From positions 322,325 to 386,324 of the forward strand of contig CAWHXG010000004.1 in the NCBI GenBank assembly GCA_963833235.1: DNA of 64,000 nt, given 5' to 3'. The DNA is from CAWHXG01 sp963833235. GTDB taxonomy: Bacteria; Pseudomonadota; Alphaproteobacteria; Rhodobacterales; Rhodobacteraceae. A program made the translations under genes and the position numbers. The notes under the pieces were generated by a model that was given only the letters and a program-made list of their open reading frames with translations, made no database searches and was not told the DNA's origin. Position 1 is the stretch's first letter. Each line of letters starts with the position of its first letter. Shown here one piece after another: positions 25,955-35,720 of this stretch.

Positions 25955-26992
25955 ATGGGTGACTTCTTTTCCACCGGCTTCGGGATCGGCGTGATCATCC
26001 TGGCCCAGTGCCTGGCGGTTCTGGGGTTCGTGATGATCTCGCTGCTGTTCCTGGTCTATGGCGACCGCAAGATCTGGGCCGCCGTGCAGATGCGCCGCGG
26101 GCCTAACGTGGTCGGTGTGTTCGGACTGCTTCAGACCGTCGCCGACGCGCTGAAATACGTGGTCAAGGAGATCGTGGTGCCGGCGGGGGCGGACCGCACG
26201 GTGTTCATGCTGGCGCCGATGACCTCGTTCGTGCTGGCGGTTGTCGCGTGGTCGGTGATCCCGTTCGGCGACACGTGGGTGCTGGCCGACATCAACGTGG
26301 CGATCCTCTTCGTCTTCGCGGTCTCTTCGCTGGAGGTCTACGGCGTGATCATGGGGGGCTGGGCCAGCAACTCGAAGTATCCGTTCCTCGGCTCGCTGCG
26401 TTCGGCCGCGCAGATGATCAGCTACGAGGTGTCGCTGGGGCTGATCATCGTCGGCGTGATCCTGACGACCGGCAGCCTGAACTTCGGCGACATCGTGCGC
26501 GCGCAGGACGGCGATCTAGGCTTCTTCAACTGGTACTGGCTGCCGCACTTCCCGATGGTCGTGCTGTTCTTCGTCAGCGCCCTGGCCGAAACCAACCGCC
26601 CGCCCTTCGATCTGCCCGAGGCCGAGAGCGAGCTGGTGGCAGGCTATCAGGTGGAATATTCATCGACGCCCTTTCTGCTTTTCATGGCGGGCGAATACAT
26701 CGCGATCTTTTTGATGTGCGCGCTGATGAGCCTGCTGTTCTTCGGCGGCTGGCTGTCGCCCATCCCGTTCCTGCCCGACGGGGCGCTGTGGATGGTCGGC
26801 AAGATGGCTTTCTTCTTCTTTCTCTTCGCCATGGTGAAGGCGATCACGCCGCGCTATCGCTACGACCAGCTGATGCGGGTAGGCTGGAAGGTGTTCCTGC
26901 CGATGTCGCTGGGCTGGGTGGTGCTGGTGGCGTTCTTCGCGAAGTTCGAACTGTTCGGCGGCGCCTATGCTCGCTGGACGTTGGGGGGCTGA
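25955..26992 (+). CDS. nuoH: NADH-quinone oxidoreductase subunit H
   Basis: Membrane subunit at the join of the two arms, forming the entrance of the quinone channel; 345 aa with eight or more membrane helices. The hallmark loop AETNRPPFDLPEAESELVAG is intact, as are MISLLFLVYGDRKIWAAVQM and RRGPNVVGVFGLLQ near the N-terminus. GAGGAG precedes the ATG. Its frame is unbroken, in contrast with nuoG upstream. Confidence 0.96.
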   Translation: MGDFFSTGFGIGVIILAQCLAVLGFVMISLLFLVYGDRKIWAAVQMRRGPNVVGVFGLLQTVADALKYVVKEIVVPAGADRTVFMLAPMTSFVLAVVAWSVIPFGDTWVLADINVAILFVFAVSSLEVYGVIMGGWASNSKYPFLGSLRSAAQMISYEVSLGLIIVGVILTTGSLNFGDIVRAQDGDLGFFNWYWLPHFPMVVLFFVSALAETNRPPFDLPEAESELVAGYQVEYSSTPFLLFMAGEYIAIFLMCALMSLLFFGGWLSPIPFLPDGALWMVGKMAFFFFLFAMVKAITPRYRYDQLMRVGWKVFLPMSLGWVVLVAFFAKFELFGGAYARWTLGG

Positions 26993-26994
26993 GG

Positions 26995-27188
26995 ATGGCG
27001 GAGAACGTGGACAACATCGTTCTGGAGCAGCTGCGGCTGATCCGGGGGGTATCGCCGAGATTAAAGCCGAGCTCGGCGACGTTTCGGGCAAGGTCGACGG
27101 GCTGACCGGAGTGGTCATCGCGCTTGGCCGCTACATCCACGACATCGACGGACGCGTCGAAGCTATTGAGACGAAGATCGGAGGCTGA
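26995..27188 (+). CDS. Small coiled-coil protein in the nuo operon, one frameshift
   Basis: After adding one base near 27050 the gene encodes about 64 aa: MAENVDNIVLEQLRLIRG, then IAEIKAELGDVSGKVDGLTG and a heptad-rich helix ending EAIETKIGG. The span of 194 bases is not a multiple of three, consistent with one missing base. The heptads suggest a single coiled-coil helix, as in small proteins with the LRxIR...L..V motif. It begins 3 bases after nuoH and ends one base before nuoI. The function is unknown. Confidence 0.6.
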
Positions 27189-27189
27189 C

Positions 27190-27686
27190 ATGGCGACCAC
27201 GATGGACTGGACCCGGGCCGGCAAGTACTTCCTGCTGTTCGATTTCATCAAGGGCCTTGGGCTTGGGATGAAGTACTTCCTCGCCCCCAAGGCGACGATC
27301 AACTACCCGCACGAGAAGGGCCCGCTTTCCCCCGCTTCCGCGGCGAGCATGCGCTGCGCCGCTATCCCAACGGCGAGGAACGCTGCATCGCGTGCAAGCT
27401 ATGCGAGGCGATCTGCCCCGCACAGGCGATCACCATCGACGCCGAGCCGCGCGCCGACGGCAGCCGACGGACGACGCGCTTCGACATCGACATGACCAAG
27501 TGCATCTACTGCGGCTTCTGCCAGGAGGCCTGCCCGGTGGACAGCATCGTCGAGGGCCCGAACTTCGAATACTCGACCGAGACCCGCGAGGAGCTTTACT
27601 ACAACAAGGAGAAGCTTCTGGCCAACGGCGACCGCTGGGAGGCCGAGATCGCGCGCAACCTCGAGATCGACGCCCCCTACCGATGA
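27190..27686 (+). CDS. nuoI: NADH-quinone oxidoreductase subunit I, one frameshift
   Basis: Ferredoxin-like subunit with two 4Fe-4S clusters (N6a, N6b), about 165 aa. Both ligand sets are present: CIACKLCEAICPAQAI and CIYCGFCQEACPVDSI. A C is missing near 27333, between GPLSP and RFRGEHALRRYPNGEERC; both sides are otherwise conserved. The end (EIARNLEIDAPYR) is as expected. Confidence 0.92.
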
Positions 27687-27797
27687 GCAGGGCTGAAAAC
27701 CATTCGCCTGTCCAGGCGGTGCCCGGTGCCCTCGGTTGCCATTCCGATGGCGGCGAAGTCCCTGACGCCGCCGTTTCCAAGACCGGAGGCTGAGCCC

Positions 27798-28412
27798 ATG
27801 ACGATCGCCGATTTCGCCTTCTACGGTTTCGCGCTGGCCGCGCTTGCGGGCGGGCTATTCACCGTGATCTCGCGCAATCCGGTGCATTCGGTGCTTTGGC
27901 TGATCCTCGCGTTCCTGTCGGCGGCCGGGCTTTTCGTGCTGCTGGGGGCCGAGTTCGTGGCGATGCTGCTGATCATCGTCTACGTGGGCGCGGTCGCGGT
28001 GCTTTTCCTTTTCGTCGTGATGATGCTCGACGTCGACTTCGCGGAGCTCAAGGCCGAGACGGTGCGCTACGTGCCGGTGGGCCTGTTGATCGGAGTGGTG
28101 ATCCTTGCCCAGCTCGGGCTGGCCTTCGGCACCTGGAAGTTCAGCGCGGGCGCGCAAGGCCTGCGGCAGGACCCGACCCCGGCGCTGGCCGTGGCGAACA
28201 ACATCCACGCGCTCGGGCTGCTGATCTACGATCGCTACATCCTGCTGTTCCAGCTCTCGGGCCTGATCCTTCTGGTTGCCATGGTCGGCGCGATCGTGTT
28301 GACCCTTCGCCACCGCGAGGGGATCAAGCGGCAGAACGTGCTGCATCAGATGTACCGCGATCCCGCCGCCGCGATGGAACTGAAAGACGTCAAGCCCGGG
28401 GAGGGGCTATAG
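27798..28412 (+). CDS. nuoJ: NADH-quinone oxidoreductase subunit J
   Basis: Membrane subunit of the proton-pumping arm, 204 aa, with five predicted helices. The conserved FVAMLLIIVYVGAVAVLFLF helix, which holds the pi-bulge of complex I, and MMLDVDF are intact. The C-terminal tail after REGIKRQN is polar. The tiny ORF at 28416 follows 3 bases after its stop. Confidence 0.94.
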   Translation: MTIADFAFYGFALAALAGGLFTVISRNPVHSVLWLILAFLSAAGLFVLLGAEFVAMLLIIVYVGAVAVLFLFVVMMLDVDFAELKAETVRYVPVGLLIGVVILAQLGLAFGTWKFSAGAQGLRQDPTPALAVANNIHALGLLIYDRYILLFQLSGLILLVAMVGAIVLTLRHREGIKRQNVLHQMYRDPAAAMELKDVKPGEGL

Positions 28413-28415
28413 AAC

Positions 28416-28490
28416 ATGAGCCGCAACACAATCATCATCGTCGTTGTCGTCGTCCTGGTCATCCTGATCGGTGGCTTCGGCTTTCTCTGA
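28416..28490 (+). CDS. 24-aa single-helix membrane peptide between nuoJ and nuoK
   Basis: The ORF starts MSRNTIIIVVVVVLVILIGG and ends FGFL. It is almost entirely one hydrophobic helix with a short polar N-terminus. GGGGAGGGG lies about 12 bases upstream, and the ORF fills the gap between nuoJ and nuoK. Small single-helix subunits are common in respiratory complexes; a complex I accessory role is inference only. Confidence 0.5.
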   Translation: MSRNTIIIVVVVVLVILIGGFGFL

Positions 28491-28520
28491 AAACGGACGC
28501 CGCGCGGCGGGTAGGACACC

Positions 28521-28826
28521 ATGGTCGGACTAGAGCACTACCTCACCGTCGCCGCGGCGCTGTTCGTGATCGGCATCTTCGGGCTGTTCCTGAACCGCAA
28601 GAACGTGATCATCATCCTGATGTCGATCGAGCTGATGCTTCTGGCGGTGAACATCAACTTCGTGGCGTTCTCGAGCTATCTTGGCGATCTGGCCGGGCAG
28701 GTCTTCACGCTTTTCGTGCTGACGGTCGCGGCGGCCGAGGCGGCGATCGGCCTGGCCATCCTGGTGTGCTTCTTCCGGAACCGCGGCACGATCGCGGTGG
28801 AAGACGTCAACGTGATGAAGGGGTGA
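28521..28826 (+). CDS. nuoK: NADH-quinone oxidoreductase subunit K
   Basis: Mrp-like membrane subunit, 101 aa, three helices. The two functionally important membrane glutamates are in IMSIELMLLAVNINF and VAAAEAAIGLAILVCFFRNR. Length and ends match the family (tail EDVNVMKG). Confidence 0.95.
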   Translation: MVGLEHYLTVAAALFVIGIFGLFLNRKNVIIILMSIELMLLAVNINFVAFSSYLGDLAGQVFTLFVLTVAAAEAAIGLAILVCFFRNRGTIAVEDVNVMKG

Positions 28827-28830
28827 GCGG

Positions 28831-28935
28831 GTGGGGATAACCTTCTGGATCTGCATCGCCCTGTCCCTTGCCGCGGCGTTCTGGCCGGACCGGTTCGACC
28901 AGCCGAAGCACGGCCCGGCCGACGACGAGGATTGA
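28831..28935 (+). CDS. 34-aa membrane peptide between nuoK and nuoL
   Basis: A GTG-started ORF (MGITFWICIALSLAAAFW...) of 34 aa: one hydrophobic helix, then an acidic tail ending DDED. AAGGGG lies about 10 bases upstream. It fills the space between the nuoK stop and the nuoL start almost exactly. It may be a small accessory of the membrane arm; there is no known family. Confidence 0.45.
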   Translation: MGITFWICIALSLAAAFWPDRFDQPKHGPADDED

Positions 28936-28939
28936 CGCA

Positions 28940-31170
28940 ATGACCACCATCATCCTCTTCGCGCCGCTTCTGGGCGCCCTGATCGCCGGCTTCGGCTGGC
29001 GGCTGACGGGCGAGAAGATGGCGATGTGGATCAGCACCGGGCTGCTCTTCCTCGCGGCGTTCCTGTCGTGGATCGTATTCCTGTTCTTCGACGGCGAGAC
29101 GCGGGTGATCGAGCTCTTCCGCTGGATCGAGAGCGGCAGCCTTTCGGCCAGCTGGGCATCAGGCTCGACCGGCTGACGGCGATCATGCTGGTGGTGGTGA
29201 CGAGCGTGTCGAGCCTCGTGCACCTATATTCCATCGGCTACATGGCCCACGACGAGAACTTCCGCGACGGCGAAAGCTATCGACCGCGGTTCTTCGCGTA
29301 TCTTTCGTTCTTCACCTTCGCGATGCTGATGCTTGTGACGGCGAACAACCTCGCGCAGCTTTTCTTCGGGTGGGAGGGCGTGGGCGTCGCCTCGTACCTG
29401 CTGATCGGGTTCTACTACCGCAAGCCCTCGGCCAACGCAGCCGCCATGAAGGCCTTCATCGTCAACCGGGTCGGCGATTTCGCCTTCCTCCTGGGGATCT
29501 TCGCGATCTTCTTCCTGGTCGACAGCACCGACTTCGACGTGATCTTCGCCTCCGGCCCCGAGCTTGCGGAAACGCAGCTGAGCTTTCTGTGGCGAGACTG
29601 GAACGCGGCAGAGCTTGTGGCCTTCCTGCTCTTCGTCGGCGCCATGGGCAAGTCGGCCCAGCTTTTCCTGCACACCTGGCTGCCCGACGCCATGGAAGGC
29701 CCGACCCCGGTGAGCGCGCTGATCCACGCCGCGACCATGGTGACCGCGGGCGTGTTCCTCGTCTGCCGGATGTCGCCGATCATGGAATTCGCGCCCACCG
29801 CGCTGACCTTCGTCGTCTTCATCGGGGCAAGCACGGCGTTCTTCGCGGCGACGATCGGGCTGGTGCAGACCGACATCAAGCGCGTGATCGCCTATTCGAC
29901 CTGTTCGCAGCTCGGCTACATGTTCGTGGCCGCGGGATCGGGCGTCTATGGCGCAGCGATGTTCCACCTGTTCACGCACGCCTTCTTCAAGGCGATGCTC
30001 TTCCTTGGCGCCGGCTCGATCATCCACGCGATGCATCATGAGCAGGACATGCGGAACTACGGCGGCCTGCGGAAGAAGCTGCCGATGACCTTCCTCGCGA
30101 TGCTGATCGGCACCCTGGCGATCACCGGCGTGGGCATTCCGCTGACCCATATCGGCTTCGCCGGGTTCCTAAGCAAGGATGCCATCATCGAGAGCGCGTG
30201 GGCGGGCACGACCGCGATGAACGGCTATGCCTTCTGGCTGCTTGTTCTGGCCGCGGCGATGACCTCGTTCTACTCATGGCGGCTGATGTTCCTGACCTTC
30301 TTCGGCGAGGCGCGCGGCGACAGGCACACCCACGAGCATGCCCACGAGAGCCCGCGGGTGATGCTGATCCCGCTCGGCGCGCTGGCCGTGGGCGCGGTGT
30401 TCTCCGGCATGATCTGGTACAATTCCTTCTTCGGAGAGCACGACGCGGTGAGCCGGTTCTTCTCGCTGCCGCACCATGCCGAGGCGGAGGAGGGGCACGC
30501 GGAAGCCGCTGGCGAAGATGGGCAGGGTGAGGCGTCCGGTGAAGGCGTGACTGCGGCAGCGCGCGATCTGGCCGAGGGAGACGCCGAAGGTGCTGTGGCG
30601 GCGATCACGGACGATGTCGTCACCGGCGAGGCCGATGCTCTTGGCGGCCCTGGCAGCCAGGCCGATGCGCCGGGCGCCGCTGCCGAAAGCGCCGCGGCCG
30701 CCCACGGGCCAGAGGGCATCGGCGCGATCTACATGGGTGCCGAGAATACCGTGATGGAGGATGCGCACCATGCGCCGGTCTGGGTGAAGCTGTCGCCCTT
30801 CGTGGCGATGCTGACCGGGCTGGCGCTGGCCTGGGCGATGTACATCCGTCAGCCCGAGCTGCCGGCGCGGGTGGCCGCGGCCAACTGGCCGATCCACCGG
30901 TTCCTCCTGAACAAGTGGTACTTCGACGAGCTCTACGCGTTCCTCTTCATCCGGCCCGCCAAGGCCGTCGGCCGGGCGCTCTGGCGCTATGGTGACGGGG
31001 CCGCGATCGACGGCGGCATCAACGGGCTGACGATGGGAATCATCCCGCGGCTCACCCGCCTCGCCGGCCGGGCGCAGAGCGGCTATCTGTTCCATTACGC
31101 CTTCGCGATGGTCATCGGCATCGCGGCATTCATCACCTGGATGACCCTCTTCGGCGGTGCCTCGCGATGA
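28940..31170 (+). CDS. nuoL: NADH-quinone oxidoreductase subunit L, one frameshift, acidic insertion
   Basis: Largest antiporter-like subunit, at the far end of the membrane arm, with the long lateral helix. A C is missing near 29152, between SASW and the conserved RLTAIMLVVV; the rest (LFFGWEGVGVASYLLIGFYY, HAATMVTAGVFLVCR, DIKRVIAYSTCSQLGYMFVA) is in one frame. About 80-90 acidic Ala/Gly-rich residues are inserted at about 30475-30720, between SLPHHAEAEEGH and GIGAIYMGAENT, ahead of the last helices. Its stop overlaps nuoM by ATGA. Confidence 0.93.
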
Positions 31171-32711
31171 ACACGCTCCTCTCCATCATCACGTTCCTGC
31201 CGGCCATCGCCGGCGTGATCCTGGCGCTTTTCCTGCGCGGCGACGACGAGCCCGCCCGGCGCAACGCAAAGTGGGTTGCGCTTTCGGCGACCTCGCTGAC
31301 GTTCCTGCTCTCGCTCTTCGTGCTCTTCGGCTTCGACGCGTCGAACACCGGCTTCCAGTTCGTGGAGGAGCGGCCCTGGATCCTCGGGCTGAACTACAAG
31401 ATGGGGGTGGACGGCATCTCGGTCCTGTTCGTGATGCTGACGACGTTCCTGATGCCGATCACGATCCTCGCCGGCTGGGACGTGCAGACGCGGGTGAAGG
31501 AATACATGATCGCGTTCCTGATGCTGGAGACGCTGATGCTCGGCGTCTTCTGCGCGCTCGATCTGGTGCTCTTCTACCTCTTCTTCGAGGGCGGGCTGAT
31601 CCCGATGTTCCTGATCATCGGCATCTGGGGCGGGGCGAACCGCATCTACGCGAGCTTCAAGTTCTTCCTCTACACGTTCCTCGGCTCGGTCCTGATGCTG
31701 GTCGCCATCGTCGCGATGGCCCTGGATGCCGGAACGACCGATATCCCGGCCCTGCTGCAGCACCCCTTCGGCACCGAGACGTTCAGCCTGCTGGGCGTGC
31801 AGGTGGTCGGCGGGCTGCAGATGATGCTGTGGATCGCCTTCTTCGCCAGCTTCGCAGTGAAGATGCCGATGTGGCCTGTCCATACGTGGCTTCCCGATGC
31901 GCATGTGCAGGCACCCACGGCGGGGTCCGTCGTTCTGGCCGCGATCCTCTTGAAGATGGGCGGCTACGGCTTCCTGCGGTTCAGCTTGCCGATGTTTCCC
32001 GTGGCGTCCGATATGATGGCGCCGCTGGTTCTCTGGCTCAGCGCCATCGCCATCGTCTACACCAGCCTCGTGGCGCTGGTGCAGGAGGACATGAAGAAGC
32101 TCATCGCCTATTCCTCGGTCGCGCATATGGGCTATGTGACGGCGGGCATCTTCGCGGCCAACCAGCAGGGCATCGACGGCGCGATCTTCCAGATGATCAG
32201 CCACGGCTTCGTCTCGGGCGCGCTCTTTCTTTGCGTCGGGGTGATCTACGACCGGATGCACACGCGCGACATCTCGGCCTATGGCGGGCTGGTCAACCGG
32301 ATGCCGGCCTACGCGCTGATCTTCATGCTGTTCACCATGGCCAATGTCGGCCTGCCCGGCACCAGCGGCTTCGTGGGCGAGTTCCTGACCCTGATGGGCA
32401 TGTTCCAGGCCAATACCTGGGTTGGCGTCGTGGCGACGACCGGCGTGATCCTCTCGGCGGGCTATGCGCTGTGGCTCTACCGCCGGGTGGTTTTGGGCGA
32501 GCTGATCAGCGAGAGCCTGCGCACGATCACCGACATCGGACCGCGGGAACGGGCGATCTTCGCGCCGCTCGTGGCGATGACGATCCTGCTCGGGGTCTAT
32601 CCCTCGCTGGTGACCGACGTGATCGGCCCTGCGGTCGAGGCGATGGTCACCGATTATCGCGTGGCGGTGGCCGACTACGTTCCGGCCGTCCAGGTCGCGG
32701 CGACCGAGTGA
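31167..32711 (+). CDS. nuoM: NADH-quinone oxidoreductase subunit M
   Basis: Antiporter-like proton-pumping subunit, 514 aa, about fourteen helices, unbroken frame. Key conserved parts: LFYLFFEGGLIPMFLIIGIW (membrane Glu), AFFASFAVKMPMWPVHTWLP (membrane Lys) and VQEDMKKLIAYSSVAHMGYV. Confidence 0.96.
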   Translation: MNTLLSIITFLPAIAGVILALFLRGDDEPARRNAKWVALSATSLTFLLSLFVLFGFDASNTGFQFVEERPWILGLNYKMGVDGISVLFVMLTTFLMPITILAGWDVQTRVKEYMIAFLMLETLMLGVFCALDLVLFYLFFEGGLIPMFLIIGIWGGANRIYASFKFFLYTFLGSVLMLVAIVAMALDAGTTDIPALLQHPFGTETFSLLGVQVVGGLQMMLWIAFFASFAVKMPMWPVHTWLPDAHVQAPTAGSVVLAAILLKMGGYGFLRFSLPMFPVASDMMAPLVLWLSAIAIVYTSLVALVQEDMKKLIAYSSVAHMGYVTAGIFAANQQGIDGAIFQMISHGFVSGALFLCVGVIYDRMHTRDISAYGGLVNRMPAYALIFMLFTMANVGLPGTSGFVGEFLTLMGMFQANTWVGVVATTGVILSAGYALWLYRRVVLGELISESLRTITDIGPRERAIFAPLVAMTILLGVYPSLVTDVIGPAVEAMVTDYRVAVADYVPAVQVAATE

Positions 32712-32724
32712 AAGGAGCGACGAC

Positions 32725-34169
32725 ATGACGGGTTCGGACGTATCGGCCGCCCTGCCGGAGATCGCTCTGGCGCTTTACGCGATGATCGCGCTTCTGGCCG
32801 GGGTCTATGGCGGCAAGGACCGCCTGGCGCCGCTGCTGGTCTGGACGACGCCACCGCCTTCGTGGTCGTCGCCTTCTGGATCGCGGCCGGCGGCGACGGC
32901 ACGCGCATCGCCTTCAGCGGCATGTTCGTCGACGATGGTTTCGCCCGCTTCGCCAAGTGCACCATCCTGCTTTCGGGGGCGGCCGTGCTGCTGATGAGCC
33001 GGGACTACATGGAGAGGCGCGACCTCTTGCGCTTCGAGTTTCCGGTGCTGATCTCGCTGGCGATCGTGGGCATGATGACGATGGTCTCGGCCGGCGACCT
33101 GATGACGCTCTACATGGGGCTGGAGCTGCAGTCGCTGGCGCTTTACGTCGTGGCGTCGTTGCGCCGCGACAGCATGAAATCCACCGAGGCCGGTCTGAAG
33201 TATTTCGTGCTGGGCGCGCTGAGGTCGGGCCTTCTGCTCTACGGCGCTTCGTTGACCTACGGCTTCGCCGGCACGACCGACTTCGCCGGGATCCTGAGCC
33301 CGGGACAGGAGGGCGATTGTCGCTCGGCCTGCTCTTCGGCCTGGTGTTCCTGATCTCGGGACTTGCGTTCAAGGTGTCCGCCGCGCCCTTCCACATGTGG
33401 ACGCCGGACGTCTACGAAGGCTCGCCGACGCCCGTCACTGCCTTTTTCGCCACCGCGCCGAAGGTCGCCGCCATGGCGCTTTTTGCGCGAGTGGTGCACG
33501 ACGCGTTCGGCGGCGTCGTTGGCGACTGGCAGCAGATCGTCGCGTTCCTGGCGTGGTGTCGATGTTCCTCGGCTCCATCGCCGCGATCGGGCAGCGCAAC
33601 ATCAAGCGACTGATGGCCTATTCGTCGATCGCGCATATGGGCTACGCGCTGATGGGGTTGGCGGCGGGCACGGCGTTCGGCGTGCAGGCGATGCTGGTCT
33701 ATATGGCGATCTACGTGACGATGAACGTCGGCACGTTCGCGTTCATCCTGTCGATGGAACGCGACGGAAAGCCGGTCATCGATATCGGGTCGCTGAACCT
33801 CTATTCCGCGACCGAACCGCTCAAGGCGCTGGCGATGATGTTGCTGATGTTCACGCTGGCGGGCGTGCCGCCGCTTCTGGGCTTCTTCGGCAAGTACTAT
33901 GTGCTGACAGCAGCCTACGACGCCGGGCTTGGCTGGCTGGCCGTGGCCGGGGTGATCGCCACGGTGATCGGCGCCTTCTATTACCTGCGGATCGTCTACT
34001 TCATGTATTTCGGCGAACGGCGAGCCGGCGAGGGGCTGGATGCGTCGGCGGCACGCCGGTGCTGTGGGGGCTTCTGGTCGCCTCCGCGGCGGCGATGGTC
34101 TTCGGCATCGTCAACCTGTTCGGCGTGGAAGGGCTGGCCGCGGCCGCGGCGGCGGCTCTTGTCAACTGA
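32725..34169 (+). CDS. nuoN: NADH-quinone oxidoreductase subunit N, four frameshifts
   Basis: Third antiporter-like subunit, about 480 aa after correction. Conserved pieces: LMTLYMGLELQSLALYVVAS, GLAFKVSAAPFHMWTPDVYE, IGQRNIKRLMAYSSIAHMGY, LMFTLAGVPPLLGFFGKYYV. Breaks near 32848, 33316, 33556 and 34046 all look like single lost bases. The end (VNLFGVEGLAAAAAAALVN) at 34169 overlaps the birA start by 11 bases. Confidence 0.88.
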
Positions 34170-34925
34170 ACCTGCGCCGGCCTGGCCCGAGGGGGTCGGC
34201 CGGATCGTCCTGACAGAGGTCGACAGCACGATGCCGAGGCGCTGCGGCGCCTGTCGGGGCCGATCACGCCTGCCTGGATCCTCGGCCTGCGCCAGACCGC
34301 CGGACGCGGGCGGCGGGGCAGGGCTTGGCTCGATCCGCCGGGCAACTTCGCAGCTACCCTGGTGCTGAAGCCCGGTGCCGGGCTCGACGGCGCAGAGCCC
34401 CGGCAGGCGGCGCAGATGTCGTTCGTGGCGGCGCTTGCACTGTTCGATGCGCTGGTGTGCTGTCGTGGAGCCTAGCGAGCTGGCCCTGAAATGGCCGAAC
34501 GACGTGCTTTCGCGGGGCAAGGTTGCCGGGATCCTGCTGGAATCGGCTCCGCCTTCGGGAGGGTTGACGCTGTGCATCGGCATCGGGGTGAACCTGGCCG
34601 CGGCCCCCGATCCGGCGCGCTGCTGGAAGGGCCGTGCCGCCGATAGCACTGGTTCCCGCGAGAGGCCTCGTCGTTGCGCCCGAGGTCCTGCTGACGCGCT
34701 GGCCCCGGCCTTCGCCGCGTGGCAGGAACGGCTGCAGCGCGGGGGCTTCGCCACGATCCGCGAGACCTGGCTGGCCACGCCGCCCGCCGCGGCCAACCCA
34801 TGACCGCCCGCACCACGCGCAGCAGCCTCACCGGCACGTTCGACGGCCTCGACCCCAACGGCGCACTGATTCTCGACACCGCCAAAGGCCCGGTCACGGT
34901 CGACGCCGCCGACGTCTTTTTCTGA
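34159..34925 (+). CDS. birA: Biotin-[acetyl-CoA-carboxylase] ligase, several frameshifts
   Basis: Attaches biotin to carrier lysines such as K612 of MccA; about 255 aa. No N-terminal DNA-binding domain, so it is a ligase only. Seen in pieces: a TTG start, RIVLTEVDST, the ATP/biotin loop LRQTAGRGRRGRAWLDPPGN, LALKWPNDVLSRGKVAGILL and GVNLAAAPDP. The C-terminal domain (TARTTRSSLTGTFDGLDPNG to DAADVFF) lies beyond an apparent stop at 34803, one frame away. At least five breaks occur (near 34232, 34460, 34615, 34700, 34770). It is coupled to nuoN, an order common in Rhodobacteraceae. Confidence 0.82.
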
Positions 34926-34940
34926 CAGCGGCGGACGCCC

Positions 34941-35720
34941 ATGCTTCTGGCCATCGACTGCGGCAACACGAACACGGTCTTCTCGATCTGGGACGGTGCG
35001 GAATTTCTTGCGACTTGGCGTACCTCAACCGACCAGCACCGCACGGCGGACCAGTATTTCGTGTGGCTCGACCAGCCTTCTCGACTACCGCCGCCTGGAG
35101 GTGAGGATCGACGAGGTCATCATCTCGTCCACCGTGCCAAGGGTGGTATTCAACCTGCGGGTCCTGTCCGATCGCTACTACGATTGCCGCCCCATGGTGG
35201 TGGGCAAGCCCGAATGCCGGCTGCCGGTCGACCGCGGGTCGATGCGGGCACGCAGGTCGGCCCGGACAGGCTGGTGAACGCGGTCGCGGGGTTCGATCTG
35301 CATGGCGGCGACATCATCGTGGTCGATTTCGGCACCGCCACCACCTTCGATGTCGTCGATGACGATGGCGCCTATGTCGGCGGGGTGATCGCACCTGGGG
35401 TGAATCTCAGCCTGGAAGCGCTTCATCAGGCGGCGGCGGCCTTGCCGCATGTGGACATCTCGAAACCGCAGCGCGTCGTCGGCACGAACACCGTCGCCTG
35501 CATGCAGTCGGGCGTCTTCTGGGGATATATCGGTCTGGTCCGCGAGATCTGCACGCGCATCCGCGCCGAGCGCGACCGCGGGATGAAGGTCATCGCTACC
35601 GGTGGGCTGGCACCGTTGTTCCAGCAGACCGAGGCGTTGTTCGACGTCTTCGAGGACGATCTGACGATGCACGGGCTGACCGTGATCCATCGACTACAAC
35701 AAGGAACTGATCGCGAATGA
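34941..35720 (+). CDS. coaX: Type III pantothenate kinase, frameshifted
   Basis: First step of coenzyme A synthesis: pantothenate phosphorylation by a type III (CoaX) kinase. The N-terminal phosphate loop LLAIDCGNTNTVFSIWDG, IDEVIISSTVPRVVFNLRVL and the DFGTATTFDVVDDDGAYVGG segment are clear. Frame breaks near 35076 (extra C), 35230 (missing C) and possibly 35690. The exact C-terminus is uncertain: either ...VIHRLQQGTDRE ending at 35720, or a shifted VIHDYNKELIANE reading. It overlaps the rnj start. Confidence 0.82.
   Translation: MLLAIDCGNTNTVFSIWDGAEFLATWRTSTDQHRTADQYFVWLDQPSRLPPPGGEDRRGHHLVHRAKGGIQPAGPVRSLLRLPPHGGGQARMPAAGRPRVDAGTQVGPDRLVNAVAGFDLHGGDIIVVDFGTATTFDVVDDDGAYVGGVIAPGVNLSLEALHQAAAALPHVDISKPQRVVGTNTVACMQSGVFWGYIGLVREICTRIRAERDRGMKVIATGGLAPLFQQTEALFDVFEDDLTMHGLTVIHRLQQGTDRE

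Noticed and set aside
27683..27793. 36-codon ORF after nuoI (MSRAENHSPVQAVPG...)
   Set aside because: It has an ATGA overlap with nuoI but no hydrophobic or conserved-looking segment; not supported as a gene, though it could be looked at with the other small ORFs.
31095..32726. 543-codon minus-strand frame, His/Arg/Glu-rich
   Set aside because: Exact shadow of nuoM, with no domain or start context.
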